Positions 37,127 to 49,401 of a DNA stretch of 64,000 nt are shown here, piece after piece; position 1 is the first letter of the stretch, and each line of letters begins with the position of its first letter. The DNA comes from Phytophthora colocasiae (lineage: Eukaryota; Oomycota; Peronosporomycetes; Peronosporales; Peronosporaceae): assembly GCA_018806915.1 (NCBI GenBank), contig JAGKQI010000085.1, positions 186,001-250,000 on the forward strand. The letters run 5' to 3'. The notes beneath the pieces were generated by a model. The model searched no databases and had not been told where the DNA came from. It worked only from the letters and a program-made list of their open reading frames with translations. The translations under genes and the position numbers were made by a program.

Positions 37127-37753
37127 ATGGGTCGCCGTCCTGCTAAGTGTTACCGTTTCCAGAACAAGAAGCCGTTCATTAAGTCGCGCTTCTGCCGTGG
37201 TGTGCCCGACCCGAAGATCCGCATCTACGATGTCGGTAACAAGAAGGCTTCGGTCGACGCTTTCCCCTTCGTTGCTCACTTGGTGTCCGACGAGAAGGAG
37301 CAGCTGTCCTCGGAGGCTCTTGAAGCTGCCCGTATTGCTGCTAACCGTTACCTGACCAAGTTCTGCGGCAAGGACAACTTCCACATGCGTATCCGTTGCC
37401 ACCCGTTCCAGGTCCTGCGTATTAACAAGATGCTTTCGTGCGCCGGTGCTGATAGACTGCAGACCGGTATGCGTCACGCTTACGGTAAGCCCGCTGGTGT
37501 GGCTGCCCGTGTGGCCATTGGCCAGCCCATTATCTCGGTGCGTTCCAAGGACTCGTTCGGCCCTTCGGTCGTGGAGGCTCTGCGTCGTGCCAAGTTCAAA
37601 TTCCCTGGTCGCCAGAAAGTGCTGGGCTCTAAGAAGTGGGGTTTCACTAAGTACGAGCGTGAGGTGTACGCTGAGATGCGCGCCAACGGCTCGCTTGGTC
37701 TGGACGGCAACCACGAGAAGTACCAGCCCAACCACGGTCCCCTTAAGCTGTAA
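37127..37753 (+). CDS. RPL10: 60S ribosomal protein L10 (uL16)
   Basis: 208 aa from the ATG at 37127, single exon. It aligns along its whole length with eukaryotic uL16 (QM protein): [68 protein letters not shown] and the [16 protein letters not shown] end. uL16 is one of the last proteins to join the 60S subunit and lines the peptidyl-transferase cleft with its conserved loop. Codon use is strongly biased to C/G third positions, as expected for high expression. It converges with NDUFAF7, the stops being 133 bp apart. Confidence 0.98.
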   Translation: MGRRPAKCYRFQNKKPFIKSRFCRGVPDPKIRIYDVGNKKASVDAFPFVAHLVSDEKEQLSSEALEAARIAANRYLTKFCGKDNFHMRIRCHPFQVLRINKMLSCAGADRLQTGMRHAYGKPAGVAARVAIGQPIISVRSKDSFGPSVVEALRRAKFKFPGRQKVLGSKKWGFTKYEREVYAEMRANGSLGLDGNHEKYQPNHGPLKL

Positions 37754-37886
37754 GCAGGTCGCTGTGAATGGATGGATGGTGCCTGCTTTTCGACCTAGGT
37801 GTCGAGTGGTTTTAGGCTGCTAACGCTATAAATTACGACTTTGTTTTGGTGCAATGACATTTTGTTCTTCTTGTCTATTTGGTTAT

Positions 37887-39603
37887 CTACTGCTCGGTAG
37901 GAGCTTCTTCAAAGCCTACAGGTTGACCAATGTCTTCGTGAGTCAACGCCATGGCCTTGAAAATTGTTCCCATTTGCTCAGGCTCCACTAGGCGTTCGTA
38001 GGACGAGAAGAGGTCCTGTTGAACCTGTTCCGACTCAGTGTTCTGCAGCAGCATAGCTAAGCGATGCTCAATGCCCATGTTCTTTAGGAAAGTGCCTTGA
38101 CCAACAGGACCCGAGCTCTTGACCTTGGATTCGCCTGTTGCAAATCGCCGTAAGGTGGCGAAGTCCACGTCGATACTCAGATCAACGTCGCCAGGTTCCC
38201 GCAACACACTCACAAACTCGTGGTTCTTGATGCCACGCAGACTGAGCTCCGAGGGCTGGTCATAGCCGTAGTCCACAATGAGCGCACCGCCTCCAGACTG
38301 GGAGATACGCTTCGCCATGTCCTGCACCAGAGCGATACTGACAGGCGAAATCTCGATCCTGTCGCCGACCTGAGCTTGTGCTGTGCGGACTGGAGTACCA
38401 GTCACATCTGCAACATCCAGACGCTGTACAACACTCTCCTGCATCTTCTTGAGGTCTTCCACGCCGGAAATGTGAGTCTCCGCTACGTGTGATAAAGCCG
38501 TCGACGGATCAAAGAGTTTCTCTCGGCCGATGTACACGCGCGTTGCAGGTGTCGGTCCAGGCGACAGAACAAAGCGGAAATGGTCTCCACCGTCTTCAAA
38601 GTCAATGTCAACAAGGCGCTCACACCAGCCACTGCAACATCACAACGTAAACGTTAGTAAACTAAATCAAACTGTTGCTAGAGGACATTGGGTGTTCGTA
38701 CCGGTCGGTGTACTCGAACTGATGCACAGGCAGCGCGTCAAAGAGCTCCTGGGCGATCATCAAGCTCGGGCCATGCGGGACGTTGGCAAAGTCCGCGTGC
38801 CAGCGAACGGTGGGCCCATTATCTGGCAATTGCATCGTGTTTTCCGGCACGTTCTCGTTTTCAATAGGCTCGCACTTGAGCGTCTCCTGTTGGATCTTTT
38901 GCATCGCTGGATGAAACATCAACATATTGTCAATACTGCATCAAATACCCGCCAACTCGCACTCAAAACCCGTACCTGGACTGATATCCACCATGTGAAT
39001 CTCCATCGCATTGTAAAAGGGTGGGAAGGACTTGGCTGCACGCAGGAAGTCACTCATAAGGGAACCTCTTCCCGGTCCCATTTCCACGATCTTGATGTGG
39101 CTGGGCATGCCCATTTGCTGCCACGTCGCCACACACCAGACCGCAATGAGCTCTCCGAACATCTGACTGATCTCTGGTGCGGTGGTGAAGTCTCCTTGGC
39201 TGCCGAACACGTCCTTCTTCATATAATAACCGTGGTCCGGGTGGCTCAATGCTCGCGTCATGAATTCAGCCACAGTGAGCGGCCCTTTCACCTCGATCAT
39301 AGAGCGTAGTACGTGCACCATTGGGTTCTCCTCACTCTTCCCCTCTGGTAGATCTACTGGCGCATTACTAGGCAATGCATCGCCCGATTGCTTAAGTGCT
39401 GAGCGATCCACCTGAATGGACAGGAATTTGGCTTTATCCTCGGGCTTCTGCTGCTGCCATTTCTTCGCTTGAGCTGCCAATTTTTCGCTCTTCGACTGTT
39501 CAGACGTCGAGAAGTTAACAGCAATTGCAGACGCACGAACAGAGCGAGAATTGGCAGCACCACGCGCTGTCAATGCCCAACGACGAGCAGGTACACTCCA
39601 CAT
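37887..39603 (-). CDS. NDUFAF7: NDUFAF7 / MidA-type mitochondrial arginine methyltransferase (complex I assembly)
   Basis: Exons 39603-38976, 38906-38702 and 38631-37887 (minus), 525 aa. The first intron must use the CATCCAG acceptor at 38910-38907 to keep frame, giving DISPAMQKIQQETL, in register with the family. The N-terminus is an Arg/Ala-rich presequence (MWSVPARRWALTARGAANSR). SAM-binding marks: VEMGPGRGSLMSDFLR (GxGxG loop) and GGALIVDYGYD; later GDVDLSIDVDF, GPVGQGTFLKNMGIEHR. NDUFAF7 symmetrically dimethylates NDUFS2 during assembly of respiratory complex I in the matrix. It is divergently transcribed from the APP1-type gene with 135 bp between starts. Confidence 0.93.
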
Positions 39604-39738
39604 TTTTTGTCAAAAAAAAAAAATTAGGGGCTAGTAAACAATGAAATAGAAAATAATTACGAATATAACCTAATACTTTATTCTAATCAAATCTAAATCC
39701 AAGCAGACATCCTCTTCCGCTTGGACCACTTTACCATC
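39604..39738. promoter_or_regulatory. Shared divergent promoter, NDUFAF7 / APP1-type gene
   Basis: Only 135 bp lie between the two start codons; it holds an A-run (39609-39620) and AT-rich DNA. Both promoters and leaders must fit here, so a bidirectional promoter is inferred from spacing alone. Confidence 0.5.
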
Positions 39739-41620
39739 ATGGACGCGACGCGGGAGCTGGAACTGTTGCTGCCCTTCATCGTCCTGTTCCTCTTGCTGCT
39801 GTGCTTCTGCGTGGCGTTGCTGTGTCATGGCGTCGACCCGTTGCGTGTATTGCGCTCGTCTTTCAAAGTACCGCATCGTCCAGGAATTCCGAATTCGGGC
39901 TCGGACGGGGAACGTGAGGCACTTCTGGCCGTCGGCCGTAAAGCTCGTGCGTTGCAATTGTTTTCTTTAAAAAATATAAAATAATGATGAATCAAATGCT
40001 ACAGGTGTGAGATATACCGGTAAAGTGCCGCTATACACGGACACGATCGCGGAATTGGCGGCGTGTGAGACACCGAGAGAAACTGAAGCGTTTATCAAGG
40101 TCATTGACATGCACCGCCTGCTTAACTCCAAGGTGAAAGCTCAACACTTTGCACACTTCTGCAGTACGAGATTGGAGCTGCCTGTGTTGAGTGTCGGTAC
40201 ACTGGCGACGATCATTTTGTCTCTGCAGAAGTTCGCGGCTGAGCCGGATGTCGTCACGTGCATTCGCGATTGCTTCTGTGCCAAGCGGAATATGGCGTGT
40301 CTGCAGTTGAAGGACAAGGTGGACGCCAGGTTCCCTATGTTCGATCTCATTTATCATCGGATTAGGTCGGAAGCGGAGCGTGAGGCGATTTTGAAGCACT
40401 TTGAAGCTGAAGCGTCTGTGTTGCGTGCATCGCCCAAGTTCTTCGCACCGATCAAGCTATTGTGGTAAACTCATGACCAAGACGTTGCTGTGTTTTGTCT
40501 GTTGGTTTTCTAACTGCTTTTGGATAGTGATATCGACGACACAATGCTGGCTGCCCTCTTCGACACGCGGTACCCAGAGCTCACGGTTTACCCAGGTGTC
40601 CATCAATTCGCCCAGGAGCTGCTTCGTCGTTCAGCTACTATTTCAGCTGATACTGCTGATTGGCATAGTGGATACGAGCATGAAAACAGCGATGAAGACG
40701 ATGATCTCGAGGTTGGGTCGAAGAAGCTCAAGGATGTGCAACGTGTGGCATTTCTTACTGCAAGACCTGAGTTACTGCGCAAGCGATCGTTGCAGGAGCT
40801 CCGTGCCTGTGGCTTCCAGCATTTTACACGTACGTGGCAAACACCCAGAGCGTTCAAACTGAAATGATTCTGACTTGTTGTCCTTGACAGTCTTGATGGG
40901 CCGCTTCGCCAATATGTGGGGATCTCAACGTATTGCGTCAGGGAAACTTCGAGTGAGTATTTTATCTGCTGGAAGTGTTCATCAGCCCAAGGTCTGAACA
41001 TTTTGTGTGCACAGAACTTCGTTCGTTTCAAACGTGTTTTCGCTGAGCATCGCTTTGTCTTCGTGGGCGACAATGGTCAAGGCGACATCGACCTCGGCAA
41101 GGAGCTGCTGAAGAACCCGCACCTGTACTCAGTATCAGCTGTGCTAATCCACGATGTGATCCGCAACCATGCTACAGGCAAACCTCTGACACAGCATTCC
41201 TACCGTGGAAACGAGTGCAACCAGAACGGCATCCACTCATTCCGAACTTACATTGGTGCGAGCTTTCACCTGTATATGCTGGGTCTACTACCACTGGCTG
41301 CTGTTGTCCGCGTCGTGGAGAAAACCGCGTTGGCTTACGCTGCGATTGTGTTCGACACAAGTCAGCAGAAGAGGAGCTTGGCGCAGGAAATCCTTGCTGA
41401 TGTCGCTGCTGTGGTAAACGAATTGCCTGACCAACAGGCGATGGCTCTGGTGTCCTCACTCCATGATGACCTAGTAGGCAGCGGAGATGACGACGAATCG
41501 GCTTCCAGCAGTGTTAATCTGAAGTCAAGAATTCCGCGAGACAAGCAGCTCCAACATCGGCTAGAAGCTGTAAGGAAGAACGCAGCGACGTTACACAACA
41601 ATGTTCAAGAGATCGTGTAA
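39739..41620 (+). CDS. Membrane-anchored APP1-type (HAD-like, DxDxT) phosphatase
   Basis: Five exons: 39739-39937, 40005-40464, 40528-40829, 40891-40952, 41015-41620, all with GT-AG borders and consistent phases, 542 aa. The N-terminus has a hydrophobic anchor (LLLPFIVLFLLLLCFCVALL). The catalytic part is the APP1 phosphatidate-phosphatase fold: CDIDDTML (DxDxT nucleophile motif, created exactly at the 40464/40528 splice junction), VYPGVHQFAQ, AFLTARPE and FVFVGDNGQGDIDLG (acidic Mg site). APP1 and lipins dephosphorylate phosphatidate to diacylglycerol. The membrane anchor is unlike yeast App1, which is an actin-patch protein. An HAD phosphatase with another substrate cannot be excluded. Confidence 0.85.
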
Positions 41621-41780
41621 GACAGAGAGCAAAAAGCAGGTGTACAATAGTGTCAATTCTCAGGCATGAAACAAAACTCCAAGCGTTTGGTCGAAACAAA
41701 GGAGAGAGGACTTGGAATTTGTTCGGTGCGAAGTGCTCTGTGTACTTGATTTTCCTCGCTGCCGATTTGACTACGAACTT

Positions 41781-42819
41781 CTAGTCGACCTTCTTGGAGA
41801 CACTGTAGATAGCACCGTCAATCATGCGGGCGACAGCGAAAACACCACCGACAATAGCACTTGTACTGGTGAGGAAGTGCAGTATCGACGGCTTGGATTC
41901 AATGTACTCCACTGCAATGGGCGCGAACTCGTACGAGAAAATCACACCAGGGAATGACACTTGACCGTTCGGACCCCTTGAGCTTGTCTCGTGTTCCGTC
42001 ACCGAGTACTGGAATGTCGTTACAGACCTACCGTTCAGATACACGTAGCGACTGGGCACGACACTCACGAAGTACTTGTACGTGGCCACTGCAGAGTACA
42101 GCAATAATTGTCAACAATTCCCTTATTTTTAAAAAAAACAATAGCACTTGTATCCGTACAGTTGTTGGTCAGGATCTTATGGACGTCGATCAGAGGCGTC
42201 TCCATGTCTGGGATCTGTGGACCGAAGCGTAAATGGTTGATCACATGGGACGAGTTGAAGTTGAGGAAGTCGAAGAATGAGAAAACGGTGAGCGATCCTT
42301 CGTGTGCAAAGGATAAGTCGCCTGCCACCTTCTGCACCTGCACCGTGCCGAACAGTCTGCAGCCATTCTCTCCGAAAGGTTCCTCCTGGATGTCTTTCTT
42401 AAGTAGAATCTCCTTGTGGCCCTTAGAATCACTCACATCCAGTGCCACCTCTACAAGAATAATTGTTCAGTCCTTGCTATTCTGTTAAAAGACAAATAAA
42501 TCCTCACCTTTGCATGCTTCATGGAGGAACGATACGTCCACTTCGATATTGATAGGGAAATCCTGCTGCTTCCCAAGTAATAATGAAAGAATTATTAATA
42601 ATAATAATTAGTACACAATAACTATAACAAAATGCTCACTGGTTCGGTGTCCACATGCATGCGGTGCGTGACGCTCACAGTCCACCAGACGGAGAACTCG
42701 GACAGCAATAGAAACGCCACCACCACACACGACACAAGCGTCACTACACCACCGCCGATGGTGCGCTCCTGGATGCCCTCCACGCCCTTGACGTTGAGGT
42801 CGAAGCGCCGCCAAGACAT
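41781..42819 (-). CDS. ERGIC1-like ER-Golgi cargo receptor (Erv41/Erv46 family)
   Basis: Exons 42819-42640, 42568-42508, 42450-42160 and 42088-41781 (minus), 279 aa. It follows the ERGIC1 plan: short cytosolic start MSWRRFDLNVKGV, a first membrane segment (GGGVVTLVSCVVVAFLLLSE), a luminal beta-rich domain containing INIEVDVSFLHEAC and GCRLFGTVQVQKVAGDLSF, HVINHLRFGPQIP, YKYFVSVVPSRY, and a second membrane segment near the C-terminus (FLTSTSAIVGGVFAVARMID). The length fits ERGIC1 (about 290) rather than ERGIC2/3 (over 370). These proteins cycle in COPII/COPI vesicles and help retrieve ER residents. Convergent with the APP1-type gene, 160 bp between stops. Confidence 0.88.
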
Positions 42820-43038
42820 GTTGATCGAAGAGCTTCAAAGCAAGTGCCACGTGGGGACGCCAGTTAGAAAGGTTTCTATAGCCAGTCCTACTTTAGAAAA
42901 TGTTGATTTCTAATGACTTAACAGCGAGAATGGTCCACTTGTATAAAATAAATAGATTGGTCTACTACGCCTGGGATCCTCTAAATTGTGGGATTGCTTG
43001 CATGGATGATTTCCACTGGGGTGCACTGGCATTTGGCG

Positions 43039-44452
43039 TCAGGCACCAGTGACGATGTCAAGTCCATTCTTGCGAGCATCCTCGATACGGGCGGTGCTGA
43101 TCCCCTTGCACCCGCTGAAGTTGAGCTTGAGGTTCTTCGCCCTTGCTGTAAACTCTAAAGTTGAGTCTTCACAAGGGAGGAAAGCGTCGATCGAGGCATC
43201 TGTCAGCTGCGTGCACCACACCAGCAGCACTTCTTGCAGGTGTTCGCATCCGCGAGCGACATCCACGACGCTCTTGTCGGTGATGTTCATGCACCATGAC
43301 AGGTTCAGGTATTCCAGTTGCTGGCCATAAGCTCCAATCACCCCTACGCCACGGTCCGTGATCAGCGCGCAATTGGTCAGGTCTAAGGCACGTAGCCGCC
43401 TGCAGGAGCGCACCAGCGCTTCGACACCCACGTCTGTGATCTCGTTGCAGCAGCTAAGCTTCACCTCCTCTAGATGCGGACAGTGCTTAGCCAACGCAAA
43501 CAGAGTAACATCCGTGATGTTGCTCTGCGTGAGATCGATAGCACGCAAAGCACGGCCCATGGCGTAGAAGCCGTTGCGTTGGTCGGACGGCTCCGTTGTG
43601 AAAGCCTTGTCTGATATGTCCATGAACGACAAGTTTAACCGTTGAAGGTCGGTCGTGGAGCGGAGAAGCAGGTGGATCGCGTCGTCATGAATGCGCTGCA
43701 AAGTCAAAAATGATGCTCAGTCACCAGTACCAATACATTTCCATCAACAGAAACTCACCTTGCAGCGCGAGAAATTAATGTCCGTAAGTGATCGACAAGC
43801 TTTGACCAGGAACAACACAAGGTCCTTCGTTAATTGCGAGCAGCGCGCGAAGCTCACGGTCTTGAGCGAGGTGCATGCAAGTAACGCGTAGAACGGCGAA
43901 TGATCTGGCTGAAAGGCGGCATCGGTAATGTGGCGACACCCATCCAGTTGCAGCGTCTGCAGATTGGAGCAGCCTTGCAGCACCGCTCGAATGACTGTGT
44001 TGGTCACTTGTGGGCAGTTCGACAGATCTAAGCAGCGCTGAAAAAAATGAAATATGAGCATCGTCACACCTTCGAAAACCAGCAAAAATGTAGCCATCAC
44101 CGTACCAATTCCGGACAGCGGAACGGAATTTGACGCAGGATTGAGTTACGGATGGAGCAGCAGCCTGAAAGATTGAGCACGCGGCGCGAGATCATAAAGA
44201 ACGCGGCGAGACGGTCGTCCGTCAACGTTTTGGACGCGATCATGTCAGCTAACAGAGTCAGTACCAGCTCTTCAGGAAGACGACTGTATAAAAAGCAAAA
44301 GCATTGGCTGGTCAGTATTCGTCAATGCATTCAGATCCGAAGCTGGGAACGCACCGTAGAATACTGAGCAGGGCGCGCTGTGGGGCCCCCAAGGCCAGAC
44401 GCGCCACACACAGCGCAGCCAGTGACGGCACGCTCTGCGGGTCTTCGGCCAT
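43039..44452 (-). CDS. LRR (F-box/FBXL-like) protein, four exons
   Basis: Exons 44452-44355, 44283-44106, 44037-43759 and 43695-43039 (minus), 403 aa, all in phase. Residues after about 90 are Cys-containing LRRs of the FBXL/AMN1 kind: LRCLDLSNCPQVTN, LQTLQLDGCRHITD, LEEVKLSCCNEITD, LRALDLTNCALITD, LEYLNLSWCMNITD, LQEVLLVWCTQLTD. The N-terminus RRLPEELVLTLLADMIA looks like the start of an F-box but is too divergent to be sure. If it is one, the protein would be a substrate receptor of an SCF ubiquitin ligase. No signal or membrane segment. Confidence 0.85.
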
Positions 44453-45376
44453 GGTCGAACGAGGGGGGAATTGGAGCTTCAAGGCGAAGGATCAGATGCG
44501 CAGTCGCGGGGAAGTGAAGGAGTGCGTGAATGTGCTGTGGAAATGGAATGGTTTTGCGACGATAATGTGGGATCCACTGAACCTATTATAAAGAATTCGA
44601 TGTAAGTAGATTTCTCATACTAAGTCTAAGACGTAATTCGGTGATATTAAATAACCCTCCCTTATTGACTTTGAATATACTGTATTATATAGACAGAATT
44701 TTTTTTTTTCAAGACAGACTGATGGGGAGTGATGGTCTTGTAGTTGAACCCGATGTAGCCATTCCTCGCGACACAAGATAATTCCTGCGTCAGCCGTTGA
44801 GACTGCACACATGTGCAGTCTCTCCTAGGCGGAAGTAAATTTACTGCGTGAGCGACAAGTACGAATTCCACCAGAGTGCGACGCAATTGCCTATTCCAAC
44901 GGAAACCAACTCGTAAGATTCTCCACACACAAAATTCATTTCTGGTATAGCAACGTACCCCAAAGCACGCGGAGGTGAGGCGGAACGTAATGGAATGATA
45001 GCCACTGCGTCAGCGTCCACACCTTCCAATTCATCTGCAGTGCACCCCAGTACACGCGAGATAGGTTTTCACGTGAAGCTTTAGTGCTCGATCCACGCAG
45101 CACTCCAAGCTGGCAATGGTTTATATGTTAGTCAGTATCTACAAATGGCTGTACAGGTAGGTTTTACCGAGAAAATAGTGAAGGCCACCATTGGTGGAGT
45201 GAACAGAAGGCGATCCAGCAGCAGCTTTTTGTTGGGAGTCTACAGTTCACAAGCAGTGGCGGGTTAGTATCAGGCTTTTGCGTTCGTAGTAAATTGTACT
45301 GTGCTCGATACCAATTTCTCCTTCGTCACGCGCTGTGTTTCAAGATATCCGTACCAGAAATGCAGCACTGGACCTG
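44453..45376. other. Intergenic, about 0.9 kb
   Basis: Host DNA between the LRR gene and the retrotransposon. It contains a T-run of about 13 (44697-44709) and short open frames without recognisable content. It ends with ACCTG, the retrotransposon target site. Confidence 0.5.
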
Positions 45377-45592
45377 TGTAATAGGTCTGAGCGAAACTCT
45401 GTTAGGGAAGCCGGCGCTTCCTGGTAATTCCCTCAGTCTATTGAGTTCAAGTAGGTAAAATGTACTCTGCCTCACTGATCAGCTCCACCCGTCGAGCTTC
45501 AGTGGTTTCCTAACTCCTACATGCCAGCTCAACATCGCATCTGCGATGTTCCAGGTAGTGGGAAAAGGCTTGGTCTTGTAACCTCCACTACA
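45377..45592 (-). repeat. 3' LTR (element orientation)
   Basis: 216 bp; identical to the other LTR. Contains a palindromic word CATCGCATCTGCGATG in the middle. Confidence 0.96.
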
Positions 45593-45628
45593 CTGCCCTC
45601 CTAAGCCTTGACCACTCTGTCGGCCACC

Positions 45629-46284
45629 TTAGGTTTTCTTGGCTCTGTTCGTTCGTGCCTTGGCTTTGCCAACTGTTGCCACGTACTGCACGAACTTTGG
45701 GTCTCTTGTTTTGTCTGCATACTGCGATAGCAAAACAGGAATGTCCTTCCGCAGTTGCCGAGTTGGTTCCCAAGAGTCTTCAATCGATTCGAGACCTCTC
45801 CAGCTAACCAACACTTCGTAGTCCTGTTTCTCTTGGCACCAACGATATTCGTTTAGCTTAGACACCGTTAGCACCACTCCTTGGGCGCCGATGTGCTCCC
45901 GCAGTTCTTCCGTAATTTCCAACGAACTGTCAGCATAAAATTTTAGCCGAGAAGGATGTATGTCCCTTTCTCCCCCGTTAGTAGATGTCGGACACCAAAG
46001 GAGTGTTTGTCAGCTCGTGTAACCTGGTACGGTCCCACCCAGGTCACCAACAATTTATCGTAGTGCTTCTGGTCGACCCTTGACCTGAGGACGTAGTCGC
46101 CGACACCGAAATTGGGCCGTCGTGCATACTTCTGCATCTTCTTATTTCTCTGTGTCTGTTTGTTGCGTGCCATTGTCATTGGTCTGTGCATCTCACGGAT
46201 GCTGGCTTTCAACTCGTCTAACCATTTCGAGATTGAAGCTTTCTGCATTGGTACCGTCACGACTCGCCGTTGTTTGCGCGTCAA
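45629..46284 (-). pseudogene. Integrase C-terminus with chromodomain (broken)
   Basis: Frame 46284-45943 has the integrase tail (GVGDYVLRSRVDQKHYDKLL, WVGPYQVTRADKHSF). Frame 45922-45629 encodes a chromodomain: WCQEKQDYEVLVSWRGLESI then EDSWEPTRQLRKDIP. Chromodomains steer chromovirus integration toward specific chromatin marks. A stop and frame change lie between the two parts. Confidence 0.8.
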
Positions 46285-46289
46285 CGCAG

Positions 46290-49200
46290 AACGTCAGCGG
46301 CGTTGCCGGAGGTAGCCCGCAAAACAGCTCAACAGGTGCTCGATTCCCTAGTGACGGAACCGGTGTATGATTAAGGCTTGCCTGTAGAACAGGTACGAAG
46401 TACGTCCAGTCGTGATGTTCACCTTATACTCGAGGCACAAGACACGAAGAACTTGAATGATATCTCTGTTCACCCGTTCAACACTTCCATTTATCCACGG
46501 GCTATATGCCACCGTGAAGTCATGGCTGGCCTTCAGTCGCCTACACACTTCCGCGACAACTTCGCTTGTAAAGTGCGAGCCTTGGTCGCTAATCCCACAG
46601 GCGGGGCTCCGAATCTACTATGCCACGCTAGTATCGCCTCCACTGCAACGCCACTAGTTGGATCTGCACACGGTGTCAGTTCCGTGAAATGTAGCCTCGT
46701 CTTTGAGTACTAACAAATAACAATCCCCAGCAAAAGTGTCCCGAGACTCAAAAGTCGAAATGCAACGCGCCATTACGTTCATTGTTCCGGTACGTTTCTC
46801 CCCATGGACGTTGAATAATCTTGCCTCCTTTGACGTGTTTGCACATTAGACAGTTTGCCAGGAACGTATCCACACGTTCTCGCAGTCGGTCAATGAAAAA
46901 GCCGCCTTAGGGATGTGAGCATGGCATCTCGTCCGCGGTGTCCCTGCGAGCCACAGTGTGCCACTACCAGCAACCGCTGAATTAGCCCGTTCGATTTTTT
47001 CTGGTATCCACACTTTATCATCAATGTACCAGCCTTGATCATCATCACCACACGTGCGTACCGGTCTACAGTCTGCATGTTTCACTTGTTCAGCACGGAT
47101 AGCCGCCCACGTTGGCCACTCAAAATCTGGGTCATCGAGCGGTCGACGTCTGTGCAAGTGTGCCGAGATCGGTATGTTGCTGCTCCACTAACTGTGATCT
47201 GCCAACGGCCCGACGAGTTCGTTTACGCCGGGGTATGCTGTCTCCATTACGATCATCTCTGCTACGTTTCCGTAGTTTCATCACGTTCAAACGTACAGCT
47301 GGATCATGGTTTCCAGCCCATCGCGATACCATATCCGCCCACACGTTGGACTCTCCATCTATATGCTCAATCTCGTAATGATATTCCATCAGTTTCGTCG
47401 CCCACCGCAGCAGTTTACCGCGGATATGCTTTTTCACTTCTTGCCCAGGTGCGAACACGTAGATTAAATTCCGGTGGTCACAGTAGAGCTTGAAGCCGTT
47501 TGGGCGAAGCAGAAGGTAGCTTAGTTTGTCACATGCGCAGACGATTGGGTAAGCTTCCTTCTCAATGATGCTCAATTTCGCTGCGCCCCAGTAAAAGTGC
47601 CACTCAAACAGATAAGCATCTCGTGGGCTTGCTCCCACACCTCTAGTTTAGGTTTCAGTTCTCCACTTGAGTCACCAGCAAGCTCCACCCCAATGTCTGA
47701 GGCGTCCGTTAACACGCACATCTGTGCTCCTGCTTGGGTGCGCCAGTGTCACACTTTGTGATAGCTTTGCTTTCATTTCGTCGAATGCATCTCTGTATAG
47801 CACTCAACTCGATTGCCACACTGGCGGCAGCCCGTTTGGTACGTTTGGAGAGCTCAGGACATTGCGTCATCTAACAAGTCCTGCAGTGGCCGAGCCACTC
47901 TTGCGTAGTCGATTAGGGAGTCTCATCCAATTCTGTAGCGCACAGGAATTGTTGTAGTTCGCCTGCTGACCGCGGGTATGGCATAGATTGTAGAGTTGTA
48001 CTCGTTCCGGGTCGTGATGCACCCCGTCACCATTAATTAATTTTCCACACCACCGAACTTCTTGTGCAAATAAGCAGGACTTCTTCGGGCTAAGCTTGAA
48101 TCCGAAGAAATCAAGCAGCTCAAATAATCGTTCGAGCTTCACTAGGTAGGTTCTGCATCTCGAGCATACAGAAGCAAGTCATCTATCCACACGAGCAAGT
48201 GCTTGTGAAGCAATTCCTTCAAGCATTTCTGGATTGTTGACTGAAAAAACAAAGCTGCGTCCGTACATCCTTGGGGGTACGCGGCGTGGCGTGTAGACTT
48301 TCCTGTGTGTCATGTATGACAGCCACTCCTGACACTCCTCAGCCAACGCCAACTGCCAGTATCCTTTATAAAATCAAACAAACCGAAAAACCGAGCTCCT
48401 TCCACATTTTCAAGATCGACCTGCAAGTTAGGCATCACTCCGACAATTGCTTCGATGTCAGCGTTGACAGGCTTGTAATCTGACGTTTGTCGAAATTCAC
48501 CTCCTGACTTGCGCACGGAAGGGCTGGACAAAGCCCACCGACTTTCGGCGTTCTCATAGACCCAGCCCAACTTGACCAGATCGTCGTTGAACTCGTCGAG
48601 AAACTTTCGTACCTCAGGAGGGTCCTTCCGAGCCTTACATCGGTAAGGTTTCGCTCCTGGCTTCAGGCGTATCTTCATCGGTGGTACGCGGGCCGGCGGG
48701 TCATCTCCCTAGTAGAAGCCTCCATAGATCAAACCGAGTCGCAATCCTGCGGAGTGAAGGCACCAATTTATTTGGGAATCCATTTTCCACAGCTCGATCA
48801 ATCATTTTCTCCACTTCAACGAGAACTTCTTCACTTAATCCAGCGCTAGAACCAATCTGCGGTTCATCCTCATCATCGAATTCATCATCTCGTTCATCTC
48901 GTATTGTATTAGCCACTAGCAAGTCCAATTGCCTCAACACGTCAATACCTAGCATCGTCAATACATCGTTTGCCAAGTAGGAACTCAGTGGAGTCACCAG
49001 GAATGACGAGACACTCAACTGGTTTAGCAATCCGAACCGTGCCTGCGACCGTAGTCAACTTGAGACGCAAATTCACAGTCATTTTCACTTTCAATTGGCT
49101 GTCCGTCAGCACCTTTGCACATGAGTGGTTCCTCCAACCTCACAGCTTTTTCTGCCTCCGGACAGTTTTTCACGAATCGTTCATACACCATCATACTCAT

Positions 49201-49401
49201 TCCAGACCTGTCCGCACCACTGTCAGCGCAGAAATCCACTTTGAAAGCGTCTTCCAACACAATAGAGCGCGATTGTGTCGGCAGGCATTCTGCAAGTCTT
49301 CTCAGATTAGCGGTGCCTCCCTGCGGAAGGATCCCCACTTTTTTTCTTCTGTGTGGGGGGTTGTGAGCCGTTCTCGATCTTCCTTGGTCGCTGTTGGGCA
49401 T
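46290..49401 (-). pseudogene. pol region: protease, RT, RNase H, integrase pieces (broken)
   Basis: Fragments in shifting frames in the correct order. Protease-like segment 49401-49024 (VDFCADSGADRSGMS, an Asp-protease-like turn). RT start 48678-48310 (MKIRLKPGAKPYRCKARKDP, FRQTSDYKPVNADI) and RT palm/thumb 48142-47867 (LLDFFGFKLSPKKSCLFAQE). RNase H 47638-47132 (LSIIEKEAYPIVCACDKLSY, HIDGESNVWADMVSRWAG). Integrase 47157-46846 (zinc region) and 46548-46348 (FTVAYSPWINGSVERVNRD). At least five breaks separate them, so no functional Pol can be made. Confidence 0.85.

Noticed and set aside
37061..37735. 224-codon frame antisense to RPL10
   Set aside because: RPL10 on the plus strand is certain; the antisense frame is caused by codon bias.
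38919..38945. GATGCAG acceptor for NDUFAF7 exon 2
   Set aside because: It breaks the reading phase; the later CATCCAG acceptor keeps frame and family register.
38530..39309. 259-codon plus-strand frame antisense to NDUFAF7
   Set aside because: The minus-strand exons give a full, recognisable enzyme; the plus-strand frame has no domain.
45377..45592. CRISPR-like or promoter repeat pair (217-bp repeats 5 kb apart)
   Set aside because: They are the LTRs of one retrotransposon with a 5-bp target duplication.
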